Below are positions 37,597 to 46,090 of a stretch of DNA of 50,551 nucleotides, piece after piece. Location of the stretch: NCBI GenBank assembly GCA_029067205.1, contig JAIEEY010000075.1, forward strand, positions 18,913 through 69,463. The letters run 5' to 3'. Under the pieces are notes generated by a model that saw only the letters and a list, made by a program, of their open reading frames with translations, had not been told where the DNA came from and ran no database searches. A program made the position numbers and the translations under genes. Numbering within the stretch: the stretch's first letter is position 1; each line of letters begins with the position of its first letter. This stretch comes from Lachnospiraceae bacterium (GTDB taxonomy: Bacteria > Bacillota > Clostridia > Lachnospirales > Lachnospiraceae).

Positions 37597-38247
37597 ATGA
37601 AGAAGATTATACCAAGCAGGCTGGAGACAGGGGTGCAGAAATTTCTGTACAGGACAATCGGGGAGCGGATTCCAGAGCATGTGACACCCAATCAGATCAC
37701 GCTTTTAGGCGCGCTGGGAGGGTTTGTGGGAATTATTTGTGCTGCGCTGTCCGGATGGAACCGATGGTTCCTCGCAGGGACGATCTGCGGACTCGCGTGT
37801 CATCTGATCTGTGATGACTTGGATGGATATGTGGCAAGGACGAGGAACAGGAGTTCCAAGGCAGGAGGATATTTTGACTTGCTGACAGATATTCTGCATA
37901 TTACATATCTGATTATCGCGCTCGCTTTTGCAGGAGTGATTCATTTTCATGTTGCGATTTTTATGGTGCCGGTATACGCACTGCTGATGTTTACTGCCAT
38001 GAACTATATCCTGCATTTGGACGAGTTTCTGTTTCCACGCCTCGGTCCGATCGAGACGCACTTATTTTTTGCCGTGATCTGTATCATGGGTATCGTTTAT
38101 CAGGGGGACTGGGCGATTGTGTTTTGTGGATATGCATGTAATCCGGCAGATATCGTCGTTCTGGCTGGCGGGCTGCTGATGTATTATGAGATGATACGTC
38201 TGCAGATACAATTGTTTCAGAGGTTGAATCAATATGATAAGAAATGA
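37597..38247 (+). CDS. CDP-alcohol phosphatidyltransferase
   Basis: The 216-residue membrane protein carries the complete family motif D-x2-D-G-x2-A-R-x8-G-x3-D-x3-D from D73 to D98. Five to six hydrophobic helices surround it. The family transfers a phospho-alcohol from or to CDP: for example phosphatidylglycerol-phosphate, phosphatidylserine or inositol-phosphate synthesis. The motif shows it is catalytically complete; substrate is unassigned. The nucleotidyltransferase at the end of this operon is well suited to making its CDP-linked substrate. It starts 30 bases after the radical SAM gene and overlaps the next by 14. Confidence 0.92.
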   Translation: MKKIIPSRLETGVQKFLYRTIGERIPEHVTPNQITLLGALGGFVGIICAALSGWNRWFLAGTICGLACHLICDDLDGYVARTRNRSSKAGGYFDLLTDILHITYLIIALAFAGVIHFHVAIFMVPVYALLMFTAMNYILHLDEFLFPRLGPIETHLFFAVICIMGIVYQGDWAIVFCGYACNPADIVVLAGGLLMYYEMIRLQIQLFQRLNQYDKK

Positions 38248-38896
38248 CTATATTTACATTGTGCTTGTAAAAGCGCATACGGGGCTTGGAAAGGCTGCAA
38301 GGGTGTTGTCTGGGGGATACGAGTATTCGCATATTGCGGTCTGTAAGGACGACAGCTTTGAGGATTTCATCACGTTCTCAAGAAAGCGGCACTATGCGCC
38401 GTTTGATGCCGGGTTTATGCATGAGACGCGCGACTGTTACTGCTTTGGTACACACGACAGGGTAAAGCTGAAAATCTTCAGGCTGCCTGTGGACTTGCGT
38501 GGGAAAAGAAAAGTTTATCGTTTCCTCAGGCATGTGGAACGGCAGCAGGTGCATTATCTGTTTCATCTGTATTCCATGGTTACAATGCCTGTATTGCATG
38601 GTTTTAGGATGAAAGGTGCGTACAACTGCATGTCCTTTGTGGGGAAGGTTGTGGAGCTGAGCGGGGCAGTCCGCCTGACAAAACCATATTATCGGTATAA
38701 TATTCGCGAGTTTGATGCACTGCTTATGCCCTATCTGTATACAGAGCAGTATTTTTCTGATAGGAATGTGCGAATAACGCAGGGATATATGGATCAAGTG
38801 ACACTCTGGGAAAATATCAGATTGTTTCTGCGTCTCAATAAAAATCTGCTGTGCAGGATGATGGGAGGAGACCGTGATGCGGGCAGTCATATTTAA
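38234..38896 (+). CDS. Permuted-papain (YiiX / LRAT-like) cysteine enzyme
   Basis: The 220-residue protein has an early His33 in EYSHIAVCK and a late Cys132 in YNCMSFVGKV. This His-before-Cys order is typical of the circularly permuted NlpC/P60 and LRAT group. LRAT enzymes are thiol acyltransferases or phospholipases with an NCxxFV-like motif, and NCMSFV is similar. In an operon with an acyltransferase, an acyl ligase and a CDP-alcohol transferase, a lipid acyl-transfer or deacylation role is more likely than peptidoglycan cleavage, but this is inference. No signal peptide is visible. It overlaps the upstream gene by 14 bases and the next by 20. Confidence 0.7.
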   Translation: MIRNDYIYIVLVKAHTGLGKAARVLSGGYEYSHIAVCKDDSFEDFITFSRKRHYAPFDAGFMHETRDCYCFGTHDRVKLKIFRLPVDLRGKRKVYRFLRHVERQQVHYLFHLYSMVTMPVLHGFRMKGAYNCMSFVGKVVELSGAVRLTKPYYRYNIREFDALLMPYLYTEQYFSDRNVRITQGYMDQVTLWENIRLFLRLNKNLLCRMMGGDRDAGSHI

Positions 38897-39614
38897 TTCG
38901 GGCATGGGAAGCCGTATGGGCAGACTTACCCGGCTGCAGCCCAAGTGCATGGCAGAGCTTTATAATACAGAGACAATTTTTGCCCGTCAAGTCAGGATCC
39001 TGAGTGCATGCGGCGTCGAGGAATTTGTCGTCACGACAGGACCATTTGCAGACCAGATTGCAGCAGCGGCAGCAGTATGCCAGAGCCACAATCCCAGGCT
39101 GCGTTTTGTTTTTGTGCCCAATCCGCAGTATCGGACGACAAATTATATTGTTTCGATGTATCTTGCAAGAGCCTATCTGGATACGGGGCTTCTGCTTTTG
39201 CATGGAGACCTTGTATTTAATGAAGGTCTGGTGTGGGAAATGCTGTCTGATCCTGCAAAGTCACTCTGTCTTTATCATGAAGACAAAATCCTGCCGCGAA
39301 AAGATTTTAAGGCACAGTTTTGCAATGGAATACTGAAAAAAGTATCCGTGCGGATATTTGGGGCAGACTGTTATGCCTTTCAGCCGCTGTACAAACTCGA
39401 TGCTGATGCTGTCCGGATTTGGCGGGATAGGGTTGTCCTGTTCGTGGAGTCGGGAAAAAAACAGGTATATGCAGAGGAAGCGCTGAATGAGGTCACATCT
39501 GACGTGGGCATCACCGGGATGTCATATAAGCCGCACTACATTGATGAGATTGACAATGCCGAGGATTATTGCAGGGTATCAGAGGAAATACGCAGATTTG
39601 ACAGTTCCCTTTAG
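38877..39614 (+). CDS. Nucleotidyltransferase (LicC-like NTP transferase)
   Basis: The 245-residue protein begins MRAVIFNSGMGSRMGRLTRL and continues QPKCMAELYN, a sugar- or alcohol-phosphate nucleotidyltransferase fold; LLLHGDLVF holds the metal-binding Asp. LicC (phosphocholine cytidylyltransferase) and inositol-phosphate cytidylyltransferases share this shape. ATG 38877 follows GGGAGGAG. Last gene of the operon: it would make a CDP-activated head group for the CDP-alcohol phosphatidyltransferase. Nucleotide and substrate are not determined by sequence. Confidence 0.85.
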   Translation: MRAVIFNSGMGSRMGRLTRLQPKCMAELYNTETIFARQVRILSACGVEEFVVTTGPFADQIAAAAAVCQSHNPRLRFVFVPNPQYRTTNYIVSMYLARAYLDTGLLLLHGDLVFNEGLVWEMLSDPAKSLCLYHEDKILPRKDFKAQFCNGILKKVSVRIFGADCYAFQPLYKLDADAVRIWRDRVVLFVESGKKQVYAEEALNEVTSDVGITGMSYKPHYIDEIDNAEDYCRVSEEIRRFDSSL

Positions 39615-39622
39615 ATCATTTC

Positions 39623-39865
39623 CTATTTGATTTCGTCAGAATGCTTGTATTTGATCAATTCTCCGGCCTCAACATTGAGATACCAGCACAGTTTACAGAT
39701 GAGTACGGCATCGATCCTCTGAAAATCATCACGGCAGTACCTGTTGAAATTGGAGCGCGGAATATCCAGATCCTTGCAGATTTGATTTTTGCTGATGCCT
39801 TTGGCCTTTAGAATGTCATTGATTCGCAGATATAAATTACCATAATTATCATTTGTATGTCTCAT
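39623..39865 (-). CDS. Small XRE-family DNA-binding protein
   Basis: An 80-residue protein (ATG 39865 behind AAAGGAG; the longer form to 39889 is an artefact of frame) with a Cro/C1-type helix-turn-helix: NLYLRINDILKAKGISKNQI then CKDLDIPRSNFNRYCRDDF. It ends with an ELIKYKHSDEIK tail. It converges on the lipid-like operon and stops 8 bases past its last gene. Target is not known; it could regulate the operon, and the inverted repeat at 33776 would be the place to look. Confidence 0.8.
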   Translation of the reverse strand: MRHTNDNYGNLYLRINDILKAKGISKNQICKDLDIPRSNFNRYCRDDFQRIDAVLICKLCWYLNVEAGELIKYKHSDEIK

Positions 39866-40026
39866 ATGAAAATCTCCTTTACTTTTCATACATAATTATA
39901 TATAATGAATGGAAGTATAGCAATTCACTATAAAGTCACTCACCATATCGTTAGGTATAAGGCTGTTGTGTCTTATAAATAGAGATACAGAATAGTTACA
40001 GTGGAAGTACAAGGGATGAATATTCA

Positions 40027-40206
40027 ATGGAGAAGAATGAATTTAAGGATCGGTTATTTGATATTTTGAATGATACAAACGGGCTTCCGATACAGGATAT
40101 TGTCACGGAGGACAATAATGATATATTGAATGTCTACCTGACAGATGGCACTAGATTTTCTGTTCATGTGGAAAACAGGGGAAGCTGGAGTATTCAGGAG
40201 GTATGA
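40027..40206 (+). CDS. Small hypothetical protein (59 aa)
   Basis: ATG 40027, with AAGGGATG upstream, encodes MEKNEFKDRLFDILNDTNGL then PIQDIVTEDNNDILNVYLTD and ends SWSIQEV. The composition is acidic and soluble with amphipathic pattern, so it reads as a genuine small protein. I do not recognise a family. It lies between the XRE gene and the polysaccharide deacetylase and is 88 bases before the latter's start, in the same direction. Confidence 0.55.
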   Translation: MEKNEFKDRLFDILNDTNGLPIQDIVTEDNNDILNVYLTDGTRFSVHVENRGSWSIQEV

Positions 40207-40294
40207 TTTCGGTTGCAATGCCCTTGAGCGATAATTGTCATATAATAGAAGCCAAAATAATATATTTTATAAAAAGGATTCAAGAGGACAGTTT

Positions 40295-41161
40295 ATGCTT
40301 GGCAGAAGCAACGGAGACAATGATTCACAGACAAGTGGTGTACTGATACAATATATGCGTGATATCAGTGCATATTTGCGGAAAGTAAATGTTCCAAGAA
40401 AGACAACAGCGCTGGCAGTGGCAGTTTTGCTGCTTGCAGGGCTCTTGGGAGTGCGATACAGGGAGGCGGGATCAATTCTTCCCGCAAGTTCTGGTGCGAA
40501 AGGAAAGGAGCTGCCAATCTACTGTGTGCAGACTGAGGAACCAAAGATTGCGTTGACATTCGATGCTGCATGGGGAAATGACGACACCAGGGAAATCATG
40601 AAAATATTGAAAAAACATGATGTCAAGGTAACTTTTTTCATGACAGGCGGATGGGTAGAATCCTATCCAGATGATGTGAAAATGATACTTGCAGAAGGTC
40701 ATGATCTTGGAAACCACAGCCAGAATCATAAGAATATGAGCCAGCTGTCCGACTCTGAAAAGGAAAAGGAGATCATGTCGGTGCATGATAAGGTCAAAGA
40801 GCTTACTGGATATGACATGTTTCTGTTCCGACCGCCATATGGCGATTATGACGCTAAGCTGATTAAAGTCGCACGAAAGTGTAATTATTATCCAATCCAG
40901 TGGGATGTCGACAGTCTTGATTGGAAGGACTACGGTGTGGATACTATCATAAAGACTGTCACACAGAATGAACATCTCGGAAATGGTTCGATTATTTTGT
41001 GTCATAATGGTGCTAAGTATACAGTGGAGGCATTAGATACCCTGATCACGACATTAAAAGATGCAGGTTATCAGTTTGTGCCAGTGTCTGAGCTGATCTA
41101 CAGAAACAATTATCACATGGATCACGAAGGAAGACAGATTCCGGATAACAAAGAAAGCTAA
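40295..41161 (+). CDS. Polysaccharide deacetylase family protein
   Basis: The 288-residue protein has a short N-terminal cytoplasmic part, a single transmembrane helix (about residues 38-55, TTALAVAVLLLAGLLGV) and an extracellular NodB homology domain: ALTFDAAWGNDD, GNHSQNH (metal-binding His pair), RPPYGDYD and QWDVDSLDW, with LCHNG at the end. The TFDAAW form is common in Firmicute sporulation and cell-wall deacetylases (PdaA/PdaB-like). It would remove N-acetyl groups from peptidoglycan or a related polymer. ATG 40295 behind AGAGGA is preferred over TTG 40235. Confidence 0.92.
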   Translation: MLGRSNGDNDSQTSGVLIQYMRDISAYLRKVNVPRKTTALAVAVLLLAGLLGVRYREAGSILPASSGAKGKELPIYCVQTEEPKIALTFDAAWGNDDTREIMKILKKHDVKVTFFMTGGWVESYPDDVKMILAEGHDLGNHSQNHKNMSQLSDSEKEKEIMSVHDKVKELTGYDMFLFRPPYGDYDAKLIKVARKCNYYPIQWDVDSLDWKDYGVDTIIKTVTQNEHLGNGSIILCHNGAKYTVEALDTLITTLKDAGYQFVPVSELIYRNNYHMDHEGRQIPDNKES

Positions 41162-41194
41162 AAAAAATCGAGCAGGAATCTGCTCGATTTTTTT
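41162..41194. terminator. Bidirectional terminator
   Basis: AAAAAATCGAGCAG and CTGCTCGATTTTTTT form a strong stem around a GAAT loop between convergent genes. Confidence 0.9.
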
Positions 41195-41208
41195 AGTCTT
41201 TAAACAGA

Positions 41209-41544
41209 TTAGTTAGCAGCTGCCTCTGTAGTAGCTTCTTCTGTATCAGCTGTCTCTGTACCAGCCTCTTCTGTAGTAGCAGTGTCAACAGCTTCTTCTG
41301 TACCAGCCTCTTCCGTAGTAGCAGTGTCAACAGCTTCTTCTGTACCAGCCTCTTCTGTAGCAGCAGTGTCAGCAGCCTCTTCTGTAGTAGCAGTCTCAGT
41401 AGAAATTTCCTCTGTAGCAGGAACTGTTGTATCAACTACACTTGACTCGTTTGTAGATGTCTCATCTGCCGTGGAACCGCAAGCTGTAAGCATTGCTGCG
41501 CCTAATGTAAGTGCCATAACTGTTGCTAAAATTCTTTTCTTCAT
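41209..41544 (-). CDS. Short lipoprotein with acidic Thr/Glu/Ala tandem repeats
   Basis: ATG 41544 gives MKKRILATVMALTLGAAMLT, then AC: a lipoprotein signal with LTAC lipobox and predicted lipidated cysteine. The mature 90-residue part is a low-complexity array rich in Thr, Glu and Ala, with a repeated unit ATTEEAGTEEAVDT (14 residues, 42 bases, two to three copies with degenerate ends). It probably forms an extended or disordered surface spacer. The longer start to 41592 lacks support. Repeat number is likely to vary between strains through slippage. No enzymatic domain. Confidence 0.85.
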   Translation of the reverse strand: MKKRILATVMALTLGAAMLTACGSTADETSTNESSVVDTTVPATEEISTETATTEEAADTAATEEAGTEEAVDTATTEEAGTEEAVDTATTEEAGTETADTEEATTEAAAN

Positions 41545-41592
41545 AATTTTTCTCCTCCATTTGCGCGATTGCGCATGCACTATGTAGTGCAA

Positions 41593-42018
41593 ATCTAATT
41601 TTCAGGAATAGGTATGTAGTTTTGTTATTCCTGTTGTGCCTTACAAGTGATTATTATACATAAATTTTTGCAAAGGTCAATAGCAAAATGAAAAATTTAT
41701 TCATTTTATAGTTACTTTATATTTACGATACGTTCATAAACCGTTCACAAATAACGTCAAAAAGCACAATGGGATACAGCGTTTTATGGTAAAAATGCCT
41801 TGAAAAACTTTTTCTACTCAATTTAAAAGAATGCGGACAGCCATATATTTTATCTGCATCCAAATATTGGAATTTAAGATTGCATTACACAGTGTGCTTT
41901 GCTATACTAAACTTATATTCAGATATTTTGTATCAATGTTTTTGTTATTGTGGATGGAATATAAGGAGATAAGGATGATATTGCTGAACAGTTCCTTAGA
42001 GAAAATTAGAGTATATTT
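41593..42018. other. Intergenic region with a possible Pho-box-like direct repeat
   Basis: No gene is seen. At 41731-41752 CGTTCATAAAC and CGTTCACAAAT are adjacent, an 11-base periodic direct repeat close in shape to Pho-type boxes (TCATAAA...TCACAA). It lies 187 bases upstream of the minus-strand lipoprotein and 267 upstream of the plus-strand one. The rest is AT-rich; promoters for the two divergent genes should be here. Confidence 0.35.
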
Positions 42019-43071
42019 ATGAAGAAAATAAAAAAATATATCACAGGTGTGACTATTGCTTTGACAGTGGTGCTCTCTGCCTGCACAGATCAAGAGGAGT
42101 TACAGGTAATCATTGAAGAAAACATATCCGAGGACGGCGCGGACGAAATATCTTATGAAGGAATGCTCTCTGAGCCTGTTGTGTGTGGCTGGAAAAATAC
42201 ATATGATACATTAAATGTAGCAACTTACATTACTAAGATAGATAATACTTATTTTATAGCAGATTGTTATCATGACCAGGTGATCTATCACGATAATATC
42301 ACAGATCCGCTGAATCAGTGGGATGTGCTGACGAATGATGTTCATTATGCACACACAATCGCTTCGGATGGAATTATGTTTGTTGTGGATGACACAGAAA
42401 ATAACCGACTGATGGTGTTTCAGAAGATGGAAAATAGATACGTGCATACTCAGACATTGGAAAATGTAGGGATGCGTCCCCATTATGTCCAGTATGATGT
42501 GAAAAATCAGACTTTTATGGCGTGGAGTTCCATCACAGGAGAAATGTATCTGATGAAACGGGCGGCACAGCCAGAGCAGAATGGCATCTATCCGCTTTAT
42601 GTGGATAAAATCTTAAAAATTGAGAAACTGTATGGTGTTTATGTGCGGTCATTTACGGTTATGGAAGACGGTATTTATTTCGTGTCGGGGCACAATAACC
42701 AGAAGATAATAAAGGCAGTTGTAAACGACGCAGACGACGGGTTTGATATCATTGCAGAGTACAATGTAGCAGATGAGATTGCGGGGATGGTGCAGCTGAC
42801 CAAGATTGGCGGTTTTTATTATATTACGATATCAACTGACAATCAGGAGAATCAGGATTTTGCGACGATCATCAGAACAGAAACTCTTGATAAGCTTGCC
42901 AACGGGGGATATGAGGATATGTATGATTCGTTTGGGGTGTCTGGCGGAACGCCTTACTATATAACAGAAATCGAGGGCAGATATTATATGGCGAATCACA
43001 GAACCAGCGAGAATATTATAGCATTCAATGTCAATGATAATAATATAGAAGACGTAGAGGTTATATATTAG
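42019..43071 (+). CDS. Lipoprotein of unknown function, beta-propeller-like
   Basis: The 350-residue protein begins MKKIKKYITGVTIALTVVLS, then AC, a lipoprotein signal with LSAC lipobox. The mature part has repeated short beta-strand units with aromatic and aspartate turns (NTYFIADCYHDQVIYHD, GIMFVVDDTENNRLMVFQ, GIYFVSGHNNQKIIKAV, FYYITISTDN, RYYMANHRTSENIIAF), a spacing of about 45-50 residues that resembles a six-bladed NHL/SMP-30 type propeller. No named family was identified. It is followed at once by a bidirectional terminator and a convergent DUF6020 gene. Confidence 0.75.
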   Translation: MKKIKKYITGVTIALTVVLSACTDQEELQVIIEENISEDGADEISYEGMLSEPVVCGWKNTYDTLNVATYITKIDNTYFIADCYHDQVIYHDNITDPLNQWDVLTNDVHYAHTIASDGIMFVVDDTENNRLMVFQKMENRYVHTQTLENVGMRPHYVQYDVKNQTFMAWSSITGEMYLMKRAAQPEQNGIYPLYVDKILKIEKLYGVYVRSFTVMEDGIYFVSGHNNQKIIKAVVNDADDGFDIIAEYNVADEIAGMVQLTKIGGFYYITISTDNQENQDFATIIRTETLDKLANGGYEDMYDSFGVSGGTPYYITEIEGRYYMANHRTSENIIAFNVNDNNIEDVEVIY

Positions 43072-43073
43072 GA

Positions 43074-43094
43074 GGCTCCCATTTATCGGGAGCC
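43074..43094. terminator. Bidirectional terminator
   Basis: GGCTCCC and GGGAGCC with a 7-base loop, then ATTTTTAT on plus. It overlaps the end of the DUF6020 gene on the other strand. Confidence 0.75.
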
Positions 43095-44855
43095 ATTTTT
43101 ATCAGAAACAAAAGGAGACATCACAAGCAGTGGCAGAGCATAGAAGGCGGCATATGCATAACGGAACTCAGTGGCGTTCCGAGTGGCGATGCACAAGGTG
43201 GCAATCAGCAGGATAAAAGGCAGGCAGACCAGTGCGCCTGCAGGTCTGCCCATGTGCAGGCTGAGGGCAGCAAGCAGTAAAATATTCCACAGGATAAATC
43301 CTATGCTCCATAGCAATCCATACAGTGGAATCATGTCAGGGAGTTTGAATAGGATTTCCTTTATCTTGATAATCATATTCCCCTTTATGATTGGCTGCCA
43401 ATGAAGATCAAATTCATTTGGATAGATTCCGTCAGACAGACCGACTTCACAGTTGACGTCGGGATACCAGAAACCATTTGTCTGAGCAACATACGCATCA
43501 AGGTAAGCCTTGGGATGACTGATGCCAATGAATAACCACATTTTGAAAAAATCAATCTTGTGGGATTCAAGATAGTCATTCCCCTTTTGTCGTATCAGAT
43601 TTTTGATATTGTCTGATACGTCGGGTTGATACGTGGTTACAGTCTGTTCCAAATCCATGAGCTGATCGAGAAATACTGTCTCACTTTCCGAGAGAGGCTC
43701 TCCATTGACAACAACACGTGCAAGCTGCTGTATTGGTATGGAGAGGGATTCGACAAAATCAGCCTGTGGGATTTCATATACCTGCATGACAGGATACTTG
43801 ACAAAGAGTACGATGATCAGGAGAATAAGGTGCACTGGGATCATGACCTTTGACCATTTGCGGTAAGTTACCAGTATAAAAGGTACGGACGGCACGAGTG
43901 CATACCATCCGTTTTCACGCAGCAGGCACAACATAATACCAGACAGGACATATGGGAGTAACAGAGTAAAGTATTCGCTGATCCTGAGCTTTGGGACGGC
44001 ATCCGAGGAGGACGAAAAGCTGCCCCGCAGCAGGAAGCGCATCAGTGCTGCGGCAAAGAGCGTCATACAGCCTGCAAACGGGATGTCCTTCCAGATGGTA
44101 ACAGCATATGCGCCATTGTAGGGCATCAGTGCATAAAAGCATATGGTGAGAATCAGAACTGGAGTGACGACTTCCGCTTTCTGCAGTGTGCACACAACAT
44201 ATCCAGCAACATATGCCATAAAAAGCATCTGCGCAATGGTATACAATGCAAGTCCTGTGTGTGGATCCCCGGTAAGAGACAATCCGGTATTGTAAAAAAT
44301 GCCAACCAGTGCCGTGTGAACAATGGAGTGGTGGTTGCTCAGTTCATAAGCGCCGATGATTTGTGCATACTGGTTGATGCTGTCGGGAGTCATGACGCCA
44401 GGGTATTCGTACAGGAAATATGGAAGCCAGCACAGAAGGCAGACCAGTGCGGTCAAAAAAGGAATCCATGCATAGGAGTAACCGGAACCCGTAAGCTGTA
44501 AATCAGATGCTGTCTGTAGAAACCAGATCGACAGGTAGTAGTAGATCAGCAAAAGCCCGACTCCGGTAAAAAGCAGGATGGCAGCACAAAAAAGAAGACT
44601 TGCCGTGCTGCCTAGAATTGCATGATACTGTGCGGAAAGGGTAAATATGCTAAAGAGCACACTCAAAATAGTAGAGAGCGTCATATCCCCAGGAATAATG
44701 CGTCCCTCCACATGGTCGCTGTGAAGTTTTGTAAAAACATACAACAATATCAGAAACAGAATGATGGAACACGGATTTTTCGTGGACATTCTGGTAATGC
44801 GCATTATGGCAAAAAGCGACAAAAAACTTTCGACAAAAATCTTTAGATAATACAT
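43083..44855 (-). CDS. DUF6020 family polytopic membrane protein
   Basis: 590 residues with about 12-14 hydrophobic segments. The loop YPGVMTPDSINQYAQ followed by HHSIVHTALVGIFY is characteristic of DUF6020, a family resembling GT-C glycosyltransferases in topology, with an extracellular loop bearing acidic residues. An extended extracellular region of about 130 residues (near 370-510) precedes the last helices. The likely role, transferring or moving a polyprenyl-linked sugar at the outer face, is a structural inference only. GGAGGTT precedes the ATG. The gene is transcribed away from the hisC-like gene. Confidence 0.85.
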   Translation of the reverse strand: MYYLKIFVESFLSLFAIMRITRMSTKNPCSIILFLILLYVFTKLHSDHVEGRIIPGDMTLSTILSVLFSIFTLSAQYHAILGSTASLLFCAAILLFTGVGLLLIYYYLSIWFLQTASDLQLTGSGYSYAWIPFLTALVCLLCWLPYFLYEYPGVMTPDSINQYAQIIGAYELSNHHSIVHTALVGIFYNTGLSLTGDPHTGLALYTIAQMLFMAYVAGYVVCTLQKAEVVTPVLILTICFYALMPYNGAYAVTIWKDIPFAGCMTLFAAALMRFLLRGSFSSSSDAVPKLRISEYFTLLLPYVLSGIMLCLLRENGWYALVPSVPFILVTYRKWSKVMIPVHLILLIIVLFVKYPVMQVYEIPQADFVESLSIPIQQLARVVVNGEPLSESETVFLDQLMDLEQTVTTYQPDVSDNIKNLIRQKGNDYLESHKIDFFKMWLFIGISHPKAYLDAYVAQTNGFWYPDVNCEVGLSDGIYPNEFDLHWQPIIKGNMIIKIKEILFKLPDMIPLYGLLWSIGFILWNILLLAALSLHMGRPAGALVCLPFILLIATLCIATRNATEFRYAYAAFYALPLLVMSPFVSDKNGSR

Positions 44856-45006
44856 ATTGAACCTCCGCTCTAGTATAAGGATTTCAATTTAATGGAAAAA
44901 TATACTATATTTTAATAGTAGAATGAAATTCTTTTGGAGTCAACAGACATTGCATAAACTTGTAAATTTTGCTAATATAAAAAGTGAAATTGGTATGGAG
45001 GTATGT

Positions 45007-46071
45007 ATGAGTTGGGAAGATAATGTACGAAAAGTAGTGCCTTATGTGGCAGGCGAGCAGCCAAAGAACCAGGATGTCATCAAGCTGAACACGAATGAGA
45101 ATCCGTATCCGCCGGCGCCGAAAGTTGCGGAAGTGATAAAGGGATTTGATTATGATATTCTGCGCAAGTATCCTGATCCCGATGTATCTGCTCTTGTAGA
45201 TGCACTTGCAAAGCACCATGGACTTGACAGGGAGCAGGTATTTGTCGGTGTCGGTTCAGATGATGTTCTTGCGATATCGTTTTTGACATTTTTTAATTCG
45301 GGGAAGCCGGTCTTATTCCCGGATGTCACATATTCTTTTTATGATGTGTGGGCAGACCTGTACAGGATACCTTATGAAGACCAGCCCTTAGATCAAAACT
45401 TAAGCATCAGGAAGGAAGATTATTTCAAGGAAAATGGCGGTATCATCATAGCAAATCCCAACGCGCCGACAGGTGTGGCATCGGAGCGGTCTGTGTACGA
45501 AGAGATCATCAGGGCAAATCCGGATTCGGTTGTCATTATCGATGAGGCGTATGTGGATTTTGGCGGTGATAGCTGTGTGCCCTTAATTGAAAAATATGAC
45601 AACCTGCTTGTAGTGCAGACTTTCTCGAAATCACGTTCCATGGCAGGTATGCGCATCGGTTACGCGATGGGAAGTAAGAAATTGATTCAGTACCTTAATG
45701 ATGTAAAGTTTTCCTTTAATTCTTATACGATGGATACGATTGCAATCGCCGCGGGGGTGGCTTCCGTGGAGGATGAGGCGTATTTTGCGGAGACGACAGC
45801 GAAAGTTGTCGCGACAAGGGAACGCACGAAAAGAGAGCTTGCGCGGCTTGGATTTGTCTTTCCTGATTCCAGGACGAATTTTGTCTTTGCCACGCACAAA
45901 ACGGTTCCGGCACAGGAGATTTTTGATGCACTCCGGGCAAACAAGATATACGTAAGACATTGGAATAAGCCGCGTATTGCCAACTATTTGCGCATTTCCA
46001 TAGGGACTGATGAGGAGATGGACAAGGTACTTGTTTTTCTTGGAAAATACTTAGGAACTGCAGAAAAATAA
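45007..46071 (+). CDS. hisC: Histidinol-phosphate aminotransferase family protein
   Basis: The 354-residue PLP enzyme starts at ATG 45007 (MSWEDNVRKVVPYVAGEQ), with GGAGG close upstream; a longer frame to 44923 adds a non-family leader. Motifs: KLNTNENPYPPAPKV, ANPNAPTG, IDEAYVDFGG and the PLP-lysine region QTFSKSRSMAGMRIGYA. HisC converts imidazole-acetol phosphate to histidinol phosphate; related enzymes act on aromatic amino acids or cobalamin side chains (CobD). No other his gene is close, so the symbol is probable, not certain. It is probably monocistronic. Confidence 0.88.
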   Translation: MSWEDNVRKVVPYVAGEQPKNQDVIKLNTNENPYPPAPKVAEVIKGFDYDILRKYPDPDVSALVDALAKHHGLDREQVFVGVGSDDVLAISFLTFFNSGKPVLFPDVTYSFYDVWADLYRIPYEDQPLDQNLSIRKEDYFKENGGIIIANPNAPTGVASERSVYEEIIRANPDSVVIIDEAYVDFGGDSCVPLIEKYDNLLVVQTFSKSRSMAGMRIGYAMGSKKLIQYLNDVKFSFNSYTMDTIAIAAGVASVEDEAYFAETTAKVVATRERTKRELARLGFVFPDSRTNFVFATHKTVPAQEIFDALRANKIYVRHWNKPRIANYLRISIGTDEEMDKVLVFLGKYLGTAEK

Positions 46072-46090
46072 GTGAATAGGAAATATATAT

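Noticed and set aside
41831-42022. 63-codon plus-strand frame upstream of the propeller-like lipoprotein
   Set aside because: It overlaps the promoter and start region, has no good ribosome binding site and consists of AT-driven hydrophobic codons.
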